DNA of 64,000 nucleotides from Azadirachta indica (GCA_022749755.1 CM040445.1:14281182-14345181), one strand, 5' to 3'. Positions 1 through 14,700 are shown, counted from the first letter of the stretch. Numbers and translations: made by a program. Notes: generated by a model not told the origin, from the letters alone.

Positions 1-1904
1 ACATTCTCCCTTAAAAAAATCAATTTTAAAGAGAATCAATTAAATATTTTATAAATTTTATATTAAAAAATTTATGAGTTCTAAAATCAATTTATATACG
101 TTTGATAATCTTTGTTGTTAAAATATTATGATTAATACAAATAATCAAAATAGACATGTATAATCAAGTATCCCATGTTCAACCCTAATTTCAATATAAC
201 CAATACTCTACCCACTCGAGTTTAATTCGAGTGGCCAAAAGCTTGGTTCTCGTATTGAGAGGACCATCCTTCGACCTTTGCCAATGACAAGAGATTTATT
301 TCCACTTAAAGGTGAGACCCTACTATAAGTGGGGTTTACTATCTATTAAAAGTGGTATATATTATATTAGAGTATAAGTAAACTTTTTTTTTCGTGAGGG
401 TCAATTCTCTTCTTGTGAGGACAGACATCGCTTAAATTTAATTGCAGATATTTGTAGATGTTTAGAACGATACTATACTCAACTCAATCAAAACTCCCAA
501 CTCCTAATAAATGTTTAATGAAATATTGACAAACTGTACATGTAATGCGTAACATTTAAAAAATATAACCAGTACTCTTGACTTTAGCATAATCATCTAC
601 AGTTACTGTAGTAAAATCAATGTAGTCACTAAAATCATCCTTACCACCTTCATGTAAATGGATACTGTAAATCAATTTTTAATCCTAGCTATTATACATA
701 TCTTCACCCAATTAATTTAATATATCAATGATTTGTTTGAATCAACTTCGCAATGTCATAATCTTATTTCAACAGAATATATTGGCAATTCATTCAAGAA
801 AGTGAGTAAAAAAGCAATCTTATCAATCATATTTGTCAAAAGAATAATCAAGAAAATAAACAACTAAATAGTAATTATAATTATAAAATCAAACAATTTG
901 TGATTATATCCACTTAAAATGAGTAAAAATCACACATGTATCACACAATCTTCAAATGATTACCTAACTTATCAAAAAAAAAAAATAAACAACTAAAAGA
1001 GCCAAAAAAAAAACCCTAAAGTCAACATGCCAGAAACCATCATTTAAAAAAAAAATAAAAAATAAAAAATATTACATGCACAATATGACATTTCCCGAGT
1101 TTAGAAGTTCTATATATAATATCACATTTAAGCAACTTATCATTTCTCAAGTTTAAAATTCTTATTATGTATAATATTAGGAGGGACGCATAACTAGCTA
1201 CCTATATATTTAACCTTTTTAATTCTTATATATTTGGATTTTCAATCCTATATATTAATCATGGACATCTACTTTTTTTGATGATTGGTTTCATAAAGAG
1301 AACAATACTTGTAAACCGTTACAAATTAATATGAATTAGTAATTGATAGTATTATATTTTTAAAAAGAATAACAAATACAAAATTAATATTTTGTATTTA
1401 ATTTAAAGAGTCTTATAGTATAATAATACAATGATTATGTGCTTGCACATTTAAAGAAATTAATATATGTTAGTATTTACACATGTTTTTTAGTTACAAA
1501 TAATTTTATCTAATATAATTGTCCATTAATGTTATTTATTTAAACTTAGAGATTATATTGTTAACATTGATTAAATTATGTCCTTGTTTGTTATGTTTTT
1601 CAAGTTTAGGCATGAAAATGTTTTATGCCATTATAAATTAAAATAAAACTTAAATTCTTATTTTACAAATTCCAATAATTTTAATAACTTTTTGTATTTT
1701 TTTAAAAAAATAATTTCTTTTTTTCCATATATTAATTTTATTATACAATATGTTCAAATTTTATTTTCATTTAAAATATTTTTAACTCCAAAAATTTTAA
1801 GAGAATTCTAACTATCATAGATACAAGAAAAATTAAACATGCCAATTACAACCCGATAAATTAATTTTCAATGCAACATTCACCAAAATTATGTATGAGG
1901 CTTT

Positions 1905-2355
1905 TTAAATAAGAAGATATATAGTTATTAAGTGCTATTTGATTTGACTTTTTTGTTAATCAAAATTTTTTTTTTAATGATACAAATCATTTTTAAATTT
2001 TTTGATGTCCTTTGACTAGCATTGGAAAAAGGGTTTTGGGAACTTAAAAAAATTATTTTTTTCTACTAAAAAAATTCTGAAATTTGAATTTTTGGTAGTA
2101 GAGTTTTTTTATTTTTTTAAAAGGTATAATTGTCTAAAAAAGGCTTACTTTATTTTAAAAATTTTGTGTTATTTTTTTAAAATAAAATATTAGAAATTTA
2201 TCTATTAAAATAATTACTCAAAGTTTTAAAAAAATTATTTGTACCAATCAAATGATTAATAATTTTTTGTTAAAATCTCTACTTATAAAACCTTTATCAA
2301 TAAAAAATTTACACCAAAAAATTCTACTTGAAAAAATATATCAAACGAACCCTAA
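1905..2355. repeat. candidate miniature inverted-repeat element
   Basis: The left end reads roughly TGCTATTTGATTTGACTTTT. The reverse complement of the right end reads roughly AGGGTTCGTTTGATATATTT. The two resemble each other imperfectly and have the style of plant miniature elements whose ends carry a 'GTTTGATA' motif. The interior is non-coding and A/T-rich. No clean target-site duplication could be fixed by eye, so the boundaries are approximate. It could be an old non-autonomous DNA transposon or chance A/T similarity. Confidence 0.3.
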
Positions 2356-2934
2356 ATATTATACTAATCACTTACATATATATTAATTACAAAAAAATTC
2401 AAATTTTATAAATTTTAATGGAAGCTATTACTTTTTAAAAATCAACTTACTAAATAATCCATAATAAAAATTAATGTGACTTTTAATAATTCTATAGATC
2501 TTAATTATATATATATATATATTTTTATTGTTATTCGAATTGAAAATGACTAGCGTATCTTAAACTACTTAAACTATTTTATAGAATAATAATATTATTT
2601 TGAGTGGATTCGAACCAGGACATAAATAATACATACTAAATGCGCATTTTAATGTATCGTATGTATTAAATATAAGCTATTCTCTTTGACACTATTCCAT
2701 AGTTTATAGATGGATAATTTTTTATTAAATTATTTTATATTGTGCACTTGTAATTAATACAAAACCTTAAATTAATATAGATGAAGAACAACAATAGTCA
2801 AACCCACTTCTATTAAGGCATATTTAGGATAGTGATAGTGTAACTGCATTACATTTTGTGATTTGTGTATGATGGAGGTGGCAGGGTTGAAATTGCCTGG
2901 GACTCATTTTAGTGTAATTCAGTGAAAAAGTTTA

Positions 2935-3200
2935 GAGTAAATGCCCATTATCCCTTATTTTTTTGGTTAATGCCCGTTACCCCTTCACATTTTTTATAAT
3001 ATTTCATTATTCTTTTAAATTCCTATTTTACTCTTTAATATTTTTAATATTTTTGATTTTACTATTTATAAATTAATTGAACTGAAGGGTAAAATTAAAA
3101 AAAAAAAAAATCAGAGATGATGAGATATTAAATAAAATATAAGAGATTAATAAAATATTAATTAAAAAAAAAGAGTTAATGGACACTCACCAAAAATTTT
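2935..3200. repeat. candidate small foldback element
   Basis: The segment from about 2935 resembles the reverse complement of the segment ending near 3200: a left 'GTTAATGCCCGTTACC' pairs with a right-arm 'GTGAGTGTCCATTAAC'. The centre (around 3060-3090) is itself nearly palindromic. It looks like a degenerate hairpin-type miniature element. The arms are imperfect and A/T-rich, so confidence is low. Confidence 0.3.
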
Positions 3201-3599
3201 AATTGCAAATTCCAAGAAGGCAACTGGAAGATACATTTTTAATACTACAATTTATATATATCAATTTATAACAGTTTAACAGCACAGTTTATTAAATATG
3301 TAACTTTTTGTAGTTAGTTGATTATTTCTTTAACATAATAGTTGTTGATTATTTTATAAATTACAACAATCTCATATCTTCAGCCAAAAGGCTAAGCGAC
3401 CACCACTACCTAACTTTAAGAGTCCTCTAACAACAAAAAAAAACCTTTTTTTTTTTTTACAACTTTTTTTACAAAATTATAAAAAAAAATGAACTAAATC
3501 TCTCTTCAATTTAGTACGAGTATCAAAGAGATAATTAATATCCATGTTTAAAAGGTGCATAATTCTTATATATATATATATATGTATATATATATTTAA

Positions 3600-4556
3600 T
3601 TTTTCTTTCCAACCACGTGTTTCAATTCCAGCTTATAGCAATTGAAATCTAACTGTTTATTCTTGGTCTTTTGTCCACAACCACAAAGCCCAAAAAAAAG
3701 GGGATACATGACAAATTTCGATATATAATTGTGTATGCTTGGTCTTCCAATAAATTAATAATGTGTGATATATAATATCATCGTATCATTTTTTATATAT
3801 ATATATATATATATTATGTGATATAATGGAAAGGACACAGTTTGGTAATGTTAAATTAATAATTGGTTTGATGATATATACTATACGTATGTATATACGT
3901 AACATACACGCAAGGAAGTGTTGGTGGGGTTGATGAATAGGTCAATCCAGTCAAATTGCATCGTGGGGTACTACTACGTAGCTAGCTAGCTAGTAGTTAT
4001 ACTTACTTTTTTTACATATTTCAAACAGTCATTATTTAAAAAAATTAATTTTAAAGATTAGTTACTGTTAAAATTTTTTCATTATATATATATATATATA
4101 TATAACCAAGAATTAATGCCAATCAGCACTTTGGATCCATACAATAATTTAACAAATTTGTTTCTTATAATAATAATAATAATGATAATAATAATAAAAG
4201 TAAAAGCGCGGGAAAAGCACATTTGCAACGGGTAATATGGTTGGTCGTGGTTCATCTACCACTCAAAACGGCGCCATTTCTCCTCAAATCTACCCTTCTT
4301 TCCTTTCTTACCACCAAACACACATCGACACAGTAGTGTACACAATGCTAATTTGCGCCTGGTGCTAACTATTTTGACCACCCCACCGTTTTTTAATACT
4401 AACTGCGCCTCTCATGCTTTCTCGCTGCAACTACTACTACTACTACTGCTGTAACTTGTGATTCAGTTTTTAAGTTTTTAGTCTCCTTTCCTTTCCACCC
4501 GCTTAAAATTTTCTTTTCTCAATTAAGCTACCCAGCTAACTGCCTCACCTGCAGAC
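3600..4556 (+). promoter_or_regulatory. LAR promoter and 5' leader region
   Basis: This is the DNA directly upstream of the LAR start codon. Visible elements are a G-box core CACGTG at 3614-3619 and a GGTTGG at 4239-4244, whose complement CCAACC is the kind of AC-rich site bound by R2R3-MYB regulators of proanthocyanidin genes. An (AT)n run lies near 4084-4104, and the leader before 4557 is C/T-rich. MYB plus bHLH control is known for LAR genes in general. That these particular sites are used is inference. Confidence 0.35.
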
Positions 4557-7500
4557 ATGATGAACAACGGTCCATCTCCATCGTCTCCCATTCTCTCGGA
4601 GGCCGGTCCTGTTATGATTGTCGGTTCAACCGGGTTCATTGGCCGCTTTGTTACCGACGCTTGCATTGACTCCGGTCGTCTCACCTACCTCCTTGTTCGC
4701 TCCCGCGGTCTCACCTCTCCTCCCACTTCCAAGTCCGCAGTTCTCATCAACTCCTTCAAAGAAAAAGGAGCAAATGTCATCCATGTACTTGCTTATAAAT
4801 ATATATCTATTTTTTTAATTAATTATGCTACAATATTATTTATTTATCGTATTTATGCAATTAATATTATTATATGCATGTATATACATCAGGGTTCCAT
4901 CAACGATCAGGAGTTCATGGTGAAAGTGTTGAGAGAGTACGCCATAGAAGTTGTGATTTCTGCTGTCGGTGGTGAAAGCACTAACGATCAACTCACTCTT
5001 GTTGAAGCCATTCGAGCTGCAGGAACTGTTAAGGTGACACGTGTCACAAATATACATATAAAAATACAAAAAAAAAAAAAAGAAGATGAAAATGAAATGT
5101 ATTATTTGTTTATATTCGTCTGCAGAGGTTTTTGCCGTCTGAGTTCGGACACGACATAGACAGGGCTGATCCGGTGGAGCCGGGACTACGGATGTACGAG
5201 GAAAAGAGACAAGTGAGAAGGGCCGTTGAAAAGGCCGGGATACCCTACACATACATCTGCTGCAACTCCATCGCTGCTTGGCCTTACCACGACAACACTC
5301 ATCCTTCTGAAGTTCTCCCACCGTTGGATCGATTCAACATCTACGGTGATGGCTCCGTCAAAGGTTCGAACTGCTAATTCTCATTTTATACATACAGCGT
5401 TTTTTTTTTTTTTTTTTTTTCTCTATTAAAGGTGTGCTATTTTGAGTATGGTAAGTCTTTGCATGAAAGGAAAGTTTGTATAAATTAAAATGCTTAATAC
5501 TATATTTTTTTATATAATTAATAAATATTTATTTTTGACATATGAAACATTTTAAAACTTTTTAAAATCTCCTTCGTTTATTTTAATATAAATACACAAG
5601 TAAATAATATTTTGTTATTATTGGAATTATTAACATATCAATCCCAATTAAATAAAAACCAAAGTTACTGATTTATTTATTTATTTATTAAAATTTATAT
5701 GGAAAGTGATCCCACATTTTGGATTTAGATATTCGGGTTGGATCCCTATCTTTTGTCTCTCCAAAATCTTGGACGCTAATATATTTAAATAATAATTGTT
5801 GGGGAAAAAAATAATTGACCTCTTAAATTTTGAACAAGTCAAGATATCCCCTTAACTTTTAAGGAAATATTAAGATACTTCTTAATATTATTATTTATAT
5901 TTTAAATTGATTATTTTATCTTTTAATTATTAAAAAAATATAAAATAAATATATTATCTTTATTTTTATTTTATAATAACTAATATAACTTTATTCTAAT
6001 ATTTAAATTTAAAAGCAATAATAATGTTTTGATCCTTAACTATTTTTCTCTTTCCAAACATACTCTCAACATTTTTGACAATATTAATTTTATATAATTT
6101 TAAAATAGATGAGTTATTTAAAATAGTCTTATTTTTAAAATAAAGTATACTAAAAATTATGATAATAATAATATTCTTATTTTATTTTAAAAATATTAAT
6201 TATTCTTATTTTAATATTATAAAATATACATAATTTTTAAAATAAAACTATTTTAAATAAATGATCTATTTTAAAAATTATATATAATTAATATATGAAA
6301 AAAAATTAATAATGAATTTGGGAGGAGAAAAATAATTAAAATTCAAAATATTTTTAACACTTTTAAATTTAAATATTAGAATAAAATTGCATTGGTTATT
6401 ATAAAATAAAAATAAAATAATATAATTATTTTATATGCTTTTAATACTTAAAGAGTAAAATAGTTAATTTAAAATAAGATTATTAGTGTCGAGAGGGTAT
6501 CTTAACATTTGTATAAAGGTTAGGGGTATATGATTTTTTTACTAAAATTTCAGCGGGTATATATATATATATATATATATATAGATAGATAGACAGAAAT
6601 CTATAAGGTAAAGTACAATATCTTCATATTTAATAATAATTATTAAAAAAAAAAAAAGAAAACAATGATTGTCCGATGTGAACAAGAAGTAGTTCGTTTA
6701 TTATTGATGAAAAAGGAAACCAAAATGGTCCCTGTTATATAAATGTTCAGATGGATTATAGACAAGTTCTTACTTCTTCTAACCCCACCCTCTGGCCTTG
6801 ATAGCAAACAGAGCACAAAGCTATCTTGTCGGATCATGAAATCTATTGAATAAAATTAAATAAAGATATATTACTTGGTGTATATAAGTAGTTTTGCAAA
6901 CTTTCAGCAGACATCGTACTACATTGTAACTAGATTGTAATGTTAGTATATTAACAGTAAGTAAGTTTCGGTAACAGTCAACTACAGTGACAAAGGTGTA
7001 ACTGTACACACGTAGACTTACTGCAGACTGATTAAAAAGTAGAGATTAGAAATGAAACAGGGGGAGGCAACAGTCAAAATTGTAGGTAGACAGGTTGTAA
7101 TATTGGTAGGTAGGCAGAAGTAGAAGGACAAGCCGTGGTGTGTCCATCTACATCTACAAGTCTCTGACTCATGTGAATCTGAAATCAATGTTCATTACTG
7201 ATGTTAACTACTCATGATTTGGACATTCCTCTTCTTCTGTTCTGCCATTTCTTTATTGCAACTCAGATGTGTGATGTTCAAATTATTTTTACGTAACGGA
7301 TGGATGCAGCATACTTTGTGGCCGGAAGTGATATTGGGAAATTCACAATAAAAGCGATGGATGATGTTCGGACATTGAACAAAACACTTCATTTTCAACC
7401 TCCGAGTAATTTACTTAACATGAATGATCTTGCTTCTTTGTGGGAGAAGAAGATTGGACGTTCTATCCCAAGAGTTACCATCACTGAAGATGACCTTCTT

Positions 7501-7890
7501 GATGCTGCCGGAGGTTAAGTTATTAGCTTATATATAAAAGCTATGCTATGATCTTTTTTATTTTTGCAAAATTTAATTAATTAGTTTCCATTTTTGTGTT
7601 TTATTGTAGAGATGCGAATCCCAGAAAGTGTAGTAGCAGCATTGACACACGACATTTTCATAAAGGGTTGTCAAATAAATTACTTAATGGACAAGGCTAC
7701 CGATGTTGAAGTGTGCTCTCTCTATCCTGAAACTCCATTTACGAGCATTGATGAATGCTTCAATGGTTTTGTTGCGAAGATGGTTGAGAATCAGAAGCTA
7801 GTCAACAAGCAGCAACCAGGGGGCAACAACAATGGCATCATCATTCGCAATCCTAAGCAAGAAGCTCTTGCTATTGCTACTTGCTCATGA
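4557..7890 (+). CDS. LAR: leucoanthocyanidin reductase (LAR), complete, 5 exons
   Basis: Exons read 4557-4784, 4893-5033, 5126-5363, 7310-7513 and 7610-7890. All have GT-AG borders and matching phase, giving 363 aa, close to the usual ~350. The enzyme is a cytosolic NADPH-dependent short-chain reductase that turns leucoanthocyanidins into catechin-type flavan-3-ols for condensed tannins. The N-terminus has the dinucleotide-binding motif GSTGFIG (residues 23-29). The three signatures that separate LAR from isoflavone reductases are all present: RFLP (124-127), ICCN (167-170) and THD (283-285). A lysine in MYEEKRQVRR (about residue 150) sits where the family has its catalytic lysine. The protein ends AIATCS, as LARs do. 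Intron 3 is long (about 1.95 kb) and carries a hairpin element. A second in-frame ATG directly follows the first, so the start could be one codon later. The gene converges with the RING gene. Confidence 0.95.
5804..6545. mobile_element. ~740-bp foldback (hairpin) element in LAR intron 3
   Basis: The two halves are reverse complements of each other over most of their length. For example, the segment near 5965-6020 ('taactaatataactttattctaa...') is matched by the complement of the segment near 6360-6405. The outer ends pair as AAAAAAATAATTGACC (left) against AAAAAAATCATATACC (right, complemented). The centre is near 6185. There is no coding capacity. This is the structure of a long-armed non-autonomous foldback transposon. 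A target-site duplication was not resolved, partly because the right flank is an (AT)n/(AGAT)n microsatellite (about 6558-6595). Confidence 0.7.
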
Positions 7891-8725
7891 TTGATTTTAT
7901 CGTCACATTCGAGAGGTTATTTCTTTCCCATTTCCAAATGGGAAGTGAAATTAATTCTGTTTTCTGGCAGAAGATATTCAATTCTTAATTTGCTTCAGAA
8001 CTACGTTAGTGTTAGGAAATGTTTTGGCAGTCAAAATGGAATAAATAATCATCGTGTTTATTCATATTTGGGTAGCATCAAATATGTATATTCACAATGA
8101 AGATTGTGCGTTTTCATTTCTAGACAATTGTTGTTGTAGCACCGTTTTTATCTCTTGCCAGAGATTAATCCAATTGTATGTTTAATTTTATAGCAATTGA
8201 GAAAAATGTTTCTTCCTATCCTAATTCCTGAATATATGTTCTATTAATTTTACTTTTTGCTAAACAAAATTTACTTATTAATAACGTATCGTTAAAATAT
8301 ATCCAACCATCATCAAAGCAATAATCACTCACATTATAGTTGTCGATTCAATTTATATTTACATAATATACTAAAAATTTAAAGAAAAATTGATGCAACC
8401 TATGGCTAACAACAGCATAAAATTAGTTATGTAGCTAAACGTTACAGCCTGAAGTGAGTATTTTTTCCTCTTCAAAGAGAAATATATTTACAATTTCCAA
8501 CACGAAAACTGAATTTCCGAAAAAGGAAAAAGAATTCCTGACATAAACGTAGAGGTTGTATTCTATAATATCTCCTAATGTTAGGTTATTATGTGAAATC
8601 AAACCAACAACATTCACTAGTGTAAAAGTTGCAGCGAAAACTGTAAAAGCATTTTCCCTGATTCGAGTTATTAGATCTCTGTGGTGCAACTTTCAGTTCT
8701 TTAAAAGACTCTGGCATCCAGAAAT
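7891..8725. other. convergent 3' region between LAR and the RING gene
   Basis: These 835 bases separate the stop codons of two genes that face each other. The first part should be the LAR 3' untranslated region, with AATAAA-like motifs such as the one near 8040. The last part should be that of the RING gene. A short plus-strand open frame (7891-8100) directly abuts the LAR stop and has no protein-like character. I see no further gene. Confidence 0.55.
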
Positions 8726-11700
8726 TTAAACATCATATACAGGTAGCCGTTCTTCAATGGTGAGACGGCAAATTGGACATTTTTTACACTTCTCACAACA
8801 GGAGCTGCAGCAGAGTAGCGACCATGAGCAGAACGATGATGGAGAAAGAAGAGGTAAAATTTTGATAAATGTAAATTTCAAGTCATGAGGCAAATGATCA
8901 TCATACCTGCAAAGGATACGATGCCTACACGGAAGCAGGACAACACTAATCTCTCCCTCGAAGCAAACTCTACATAACACCTTTTCCTGCACAGTTCAGC
9001 AAGAAAGCGGTTGGTGAATGAACAGACCAGCCAAATTCCAAGACAAGCGTTGCATTCATAAATGGTCTCCCACAACGTATGAATATTGTAGTGAAACTAT
9101 TGTTCAAATTTGAGAGCATTACGTTTTGAAGTCTTTCAAACTCCTGCCGACTATAGTTTGTGATTTCTGACTGCTGGCCAAGAGCTGCTTGAAGTCTCCA
9201 TACCTGAGATAAATGAGAACCAAAAATAAATAATAAATATAAATACAAGCAGAAGTAGGATCATAACAACTATGTTATATATTTCAACACATTACAGAAT
9301 GAACATAAAAGATTCAAATATCTCCCAACACAGACAATAGAAAATGAAACATAGAAAAGAGTAATGTAGCAAATAAAAAAACAATATAAGAAGCACGCTG
9401 TAAAAATATAATCACCTCCTCAGCAAGATCCTTTTTGGGCATCTTCTTCACTATTTCAGGTGGATAACCACAGAAAGTGTTATACCTGCAAGTTAGGGAA
9501 GTTGGGAACCAAAACACAATAATCACGCTTCTTAGCTTAAATAAGCCGGAAATGATATGATAAAAAGATTTGGGATACTTCAAAAGCATAACTCAAACGT
9601 AAGATCAAGGATCTTATATCTACCAAAAAGAAAAAACAGAATGTAGGCCAATATTACTCGCTCCACACATACAGTTGCACCATATATAACTATATTGCAC
9701 TAACTATTATACTCAAACAAGGTAGTATTGAGCTTTAACTATTCAAACATAACAGTTTTATTATATATTTCTTTGCAGTGCCTTAGAAACTGAGTTCCTG
9801 TGGCAATTTTCACATATACTTACCAGAAAATAATTTCTTAAATTTTAAAGAATTTGTTTCTATTTTTCTACCCTTACTTTCTTCCTCTCTTAGAAGTTGT
9901 ACAATTGCATTTCATAGAGGTACAGACAAACCCAAAAGTAAAAAAAAGCAATTTCTACATTTCCTAGATCTGATAAAGGTAGAATATATACTAACCCAGA
10001 AGCATTGTTCTCATGCACAAGTCTGGCCTGCTCTTCTCGACTCCCTTCATCAATTGACCACCAACCCAACAGCCTGTTTCCATAAATAGCCCAAAATGCA
10101 GAATATGTTACTCTTCTGTCCTAAAGTATCATCCAACTAAAGACATGATTCAACAAGTGCACAATCTTGTCTATTCAGTATTTCCACTTTATGCAACTGA
10201 AAGTTCTTACCTGGAACCATGGTGCAAAAATCCGAAGCAGTCATGAGCTCTTGAAGAAAATCTAAAATATATTCCTGTGCCAGATCCGCTTCGTAGTAAA
10301 AGTATAAGTTTCTCAACTAGTCTAGATATAGCAAATAGGACACCAGCACCTTGCAGCAGGAAAAGTGGAGAGAAAAGTAGTGGAAGTGGTATATTTCTAG
10401 CACCAGGAGGTGTTCCCTGAAAATTTAGATCTGTTAATAACCAAATTATACAATAGACATTATCACAAACCAATTCACATACCTCTAAACGCATACAAAG
10501 GAGGACTTGAAATCCTATTATTGGAATTTTAATAATGTGGCCACCAATGTCTGACAGGCCACATATTCCATCTGGATTCGGATCCTCCTCTTGAGAAACT
10601 ACCAAACCACTATTCCAGTCAAGATATCTAACACTAGAAGATGAACCAGATTGTCTGGTGCAAGAACTTCGGTGAATTACAGGATTAGACCACTTTGTAC
10701 AAACAAGAAAAGTGAAGCATTCTGCAATGCTGCAACAAGTACATGTTCACATTCATCACTTTATGATCTTGCAAAACCATGAATGACCCTTCAAGTCCAA
10801 CTATTATATGCAACAACTCAACAAAATTTATAAATCAAAAAAGTAAATGACACAAGGAGCAGAGAAACTGTACCCAAAATTTATAAATAGATCCCACCAG
10901 CCAAGAGCACCTACATAACCTGCATAAGTTTATACAAGAGAAGTTATAAATCAGTTATGATGACAAATCAGTAAATAAAGCAATAAGAAGTATGGGTGTC
11001 TGTTAATGGTGGACCAATCAATTTACACAGACAATTTGGCAGTTACATTATAGTTGCAAAAGTAAATACATGCAGGTAGCATGATTTGGGGGCCATTTAT
11101 GGAACTTCCATTGTGATGAGTAGATGTTGATAAGCACATAATGAGACCAAGAATACAAACCTATGGAGCCTCTAGAACATTACTAATGAAGGATGAGTAG
11201 CAAAGCTGAAAACCCAGGAAATTCCAAAAATAATAATTTCCTTTTAAAAAAGCAGCATGTCTACATTATCTCCAGCAAAATCGTAAAATCGAGGCTTAGG
11301 TGAATATACATATCCTCCATCGAGTAAGACATAGCAACTGCTGCAATATGCAATCAGAAATCACCGCCTGTAAGACTTGAATGCGTGTGTTAGTACTAGG
11401 ATAACCAAAACCAAATAGGTCAGACTAGCCAACTATTCCCAGGGAAAACGATAACAGGAGCAGTTTCAGTATCAGACTTGAGACGGAACACAAATTAGAG
11501 TGGCTGACCCAACTCAAACTAAGCCTACAGGAACATCCAAAATATAATGGACAAATGACTTCTCAGATGACACAATCACATTTTAAAATGGAAGATACTT
11601 TTGAAGATTGCTGACAACCAGCAGTACTATTGATGAAACAGATGAAACAGCATAGAAGTTTCTCTTCAGTAATAAAGACTGCATTCTGAAAAGTCATTTG

Positions 11701-14700
11701 ATTTCCTGTTTGTTGGGATTTATTGTATCTGAAAATAAATGCTGATCTAGCCATTGTGACAAGGATCATTCTAACTTGCAGAACTACATACTAATGTAAA
11801 AATGAACCGATTGAGTACCAAGTGATTTTCCATGTTGCAAACTCCTAGAGGTAATTGGGCCTAAAGCACTTCAGATTTGATAAGAAGTCATCCTTAACAA
11901 GCTATCTCTTTAGATGCAACAGAAAAGGCACTCAGGAAACCACTAGCCAAAGGATGAACCATTATAGAAATATTCCTGACATTATATCCAGAGCCAGTTA
12001 TCCAAATAATTTAAAACCTTCTACTGAAGGAGGAATACTCATAGAAGCAGAAGGCAACTGTTCAACAGGAAAAGATTGCATTCACAGGTAATCTGCAAGT
12101 AATTGTTAAGCAACAGCCTATTCACAAAAGAAGATTTTTCCCCATAGTTCAACTTCGTTCACTTAGCCAATTGCCAAAATAAGGCATGTAAGTTTGTTTA
12201 TCACCAATCATACAATTAGGGTACATTTGGTACAGCTTCTTCAAGCTGTGCTTTTTCAAGAAACTATTTACTATTGTACTAGTAAAGTTTTTATGTATAG
12301 AGTTTTCAACAAAAAGTTGTTGCCTGTCAATCAAAGCTTTTAAAATATAAGTAATTACATTAAATACACAAGTTTTTTAAGGTTATGTTATGAGAGGAGT
12401 CAAGTAATTTAAAAATTAGATATTTTAGACAAATTTAACAATTTAAAAAATCTAAAAGAAATCTTTCTCAAAAGTTCAAAATTTGAGCATGTCTAGAAGA
12501 CGTAAAGCAACTTTCTTTAATACTCCATAAATTTCTTTTCAGATACAATTAAATGACACAAAAGATAATTGAAAACAGCTTTTGGCATAAAAAAAGCTAG
12601 TTATTAGAGAAGATATGCAGATGGGCACTTAAAATATAGTGTCCTGGATACCTCTGAGTCACTCATGCCATTCCTAGTACTCAAAGTAGATCATTCCCAA
12701 ACAAGAAATTTAAGCAAGCCAAGAAAAAAAAAGTGTTGGCATTGTGATTATGATTGCGATGCCTAAAATAATATGACAAGAGCACAACAATAAAACAAAT
12801 TATAGAACTACAACAAACCTGAAAAGAAAGCAACCATACAATTCTATTTAAAAGCTAGATGGAGTTCAAGAAATTACCACAAAGCTTCAGGAGGGTAAAA
12901 ACTGTAGCAGCTAAAAAGAAGACCATGGAAATTGCAACCCAAAAGTGCTACACAGAAAAGATTACAAATTCAGTGTCAGTTATTTTGAGATATACCTGAA
13001 ACATCAACATTCAAAATACCAGTATTCTATTACAAAAACCATCTCAAGAAAGCTAACCTAACATTCTACTATTTCAACTATTCAAAATCCACAAGGTAAC
13101 TAGGCATCCATGGCTCATGAGTGCCACAATAGTTTTTTAACAATTTGCTTTGACTGTGACCATGAGGATCTTTCTTTCTTTATTCTCTCTTTTTTCTTTT
13201 TTTTTTTTTTCCTTTTTCTGTCTAGTATGGAAAGAATTCATCAAGCATGAGTCTAATTAAATTAGTGAAAGATTTTCACTTGCATGTTAAATATAACAAA
13301 ACTTACAGGCAGTGCCTCCCATATTGCCTCATCACTCATGCTTTCTTCATCTCCTGGCATAAGAGCCCTACACATTCTGAAATATAAAAAGTAAGAAATC
13401 TTCAGTCACAAAACCTATGTCACGTTGGATTAAAAAGGAATGACAACAGTGAATTATAATTAAAGCAGAACAGCATAAGTTTTTGATTTGAGGGGAGAAA
13501 GAGCAGTAGCGGAAAGGTCTTTTGCAGTTTAAAGAGTGTAATTTTTTAGCTAGAAACCACCATGATTGTTTTATGAAAAATTGAGATCCAAGGTGACCAA
13601 GTATCTACACTTAAACGTCAGAACCATAAAGAGAAACCTACTCTGCTAGTCCATAAGCTTAACTTGGCAAAAACTGAAGTTTTACTTTTTTGTCCAACAC
13701 TGGCACTCATAAGCCTAGCAAAGAAAATCAACATAAGGTAATATAACTACGCATCAAGGAATTAGCACTTCATTAGTTCACAAGACTAAGAACATGAAGA
13801 TAAAATATATGAGAGGAACAGCGAATAGCATGAGAATGTTTCGTAAACTCAATGCAATGTCTTGGGACCTATATTTCAAGCAAGAACAAGTACTGTACCT
13901 GAAAATAGTCACTAGCACATGGAAAGGGATTTGACAGGGAAAAAGAGAAAAGAATTAGATGGATTTTTCGGCCAAAGAGAATACCTGAAATTGTCTATTA
14001 GAATAATTAATTCAAATGCCAGCAGGGGAAGAAAGACAATCTTCAAGTTGACAGTGGCAAAACCTAGAACTGTGAAAAAAAAAAAAAAAAAAAAAAAAAC
14101 ATTACAACAAATTTTTAAAGCCTTAAAAGTTAGTATAAATGAACCAAAAAATCTTTATCAAAAGAGATACCAGTTTCAACCAAGTGTTTCTTTCTTGGAG
14201 AAATTTCCCATGTACGAGTAAAAAAGACAAAAAAAAAAAAAACCACACATACAGAGAGGAGAAAAGAAAGAATCACTGTCAACTCCCATTAATATGAAAA
14301 CAAAGATTTAGAGGGTCTTGGTACATACCATTAACACTCTCAAGATATATACAAAGAAGCAGTTCAAATGCAACAAGCAATGGTGTTGCAACAATGGTAT
14401 GGCAAGGGGCCCACTGTCAGTGCAAGAGAAATCTAATTAACAACTCTTGATCATGGATTTGAATACAAATAGACATTCTTTCTTACTAATTACAAGAATC
14501 TGATAGAAATAGAAAGAATAATGAGCCGGCGAATTTCATCTAGCATGCCACAGAAATATATAAACTTACATGACGATTATGTGGAACAGATGGAGCAGGC
14601 AACGAGAATCTTCCTCTAGCAACCACTGCATGAAACATCCAAACTGGGGAAAATATCATCCTGCATGCCACAGTCAAAGCATATAGAAATCAAAAAAATC

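Larger units (their letters stand above)
1..3599. other. AT-rich intergenic DNA left of LAR
   Basis: This stretch has no open frame of useful length and no recognisable exon. It consists of A/T-rich sequence with homopolymer and AT microsatellite tracts (for example around 2506-2521 and 3568-3596). A small perfect hairpin (8-bp arms, 7-base loop) sits at 212-234. Two weak candidate miniature elements are listed separately. I see nothing else that can be supported. Confidence 0.6.

Noticed and set aside
2600..2625. GGATTCGAACC (tRNA B-box-like) suggesting a tRNA gene or SINE
   Set aside because: No cloverleaf or A-box at the right distance on either strand and no poly-A tail.
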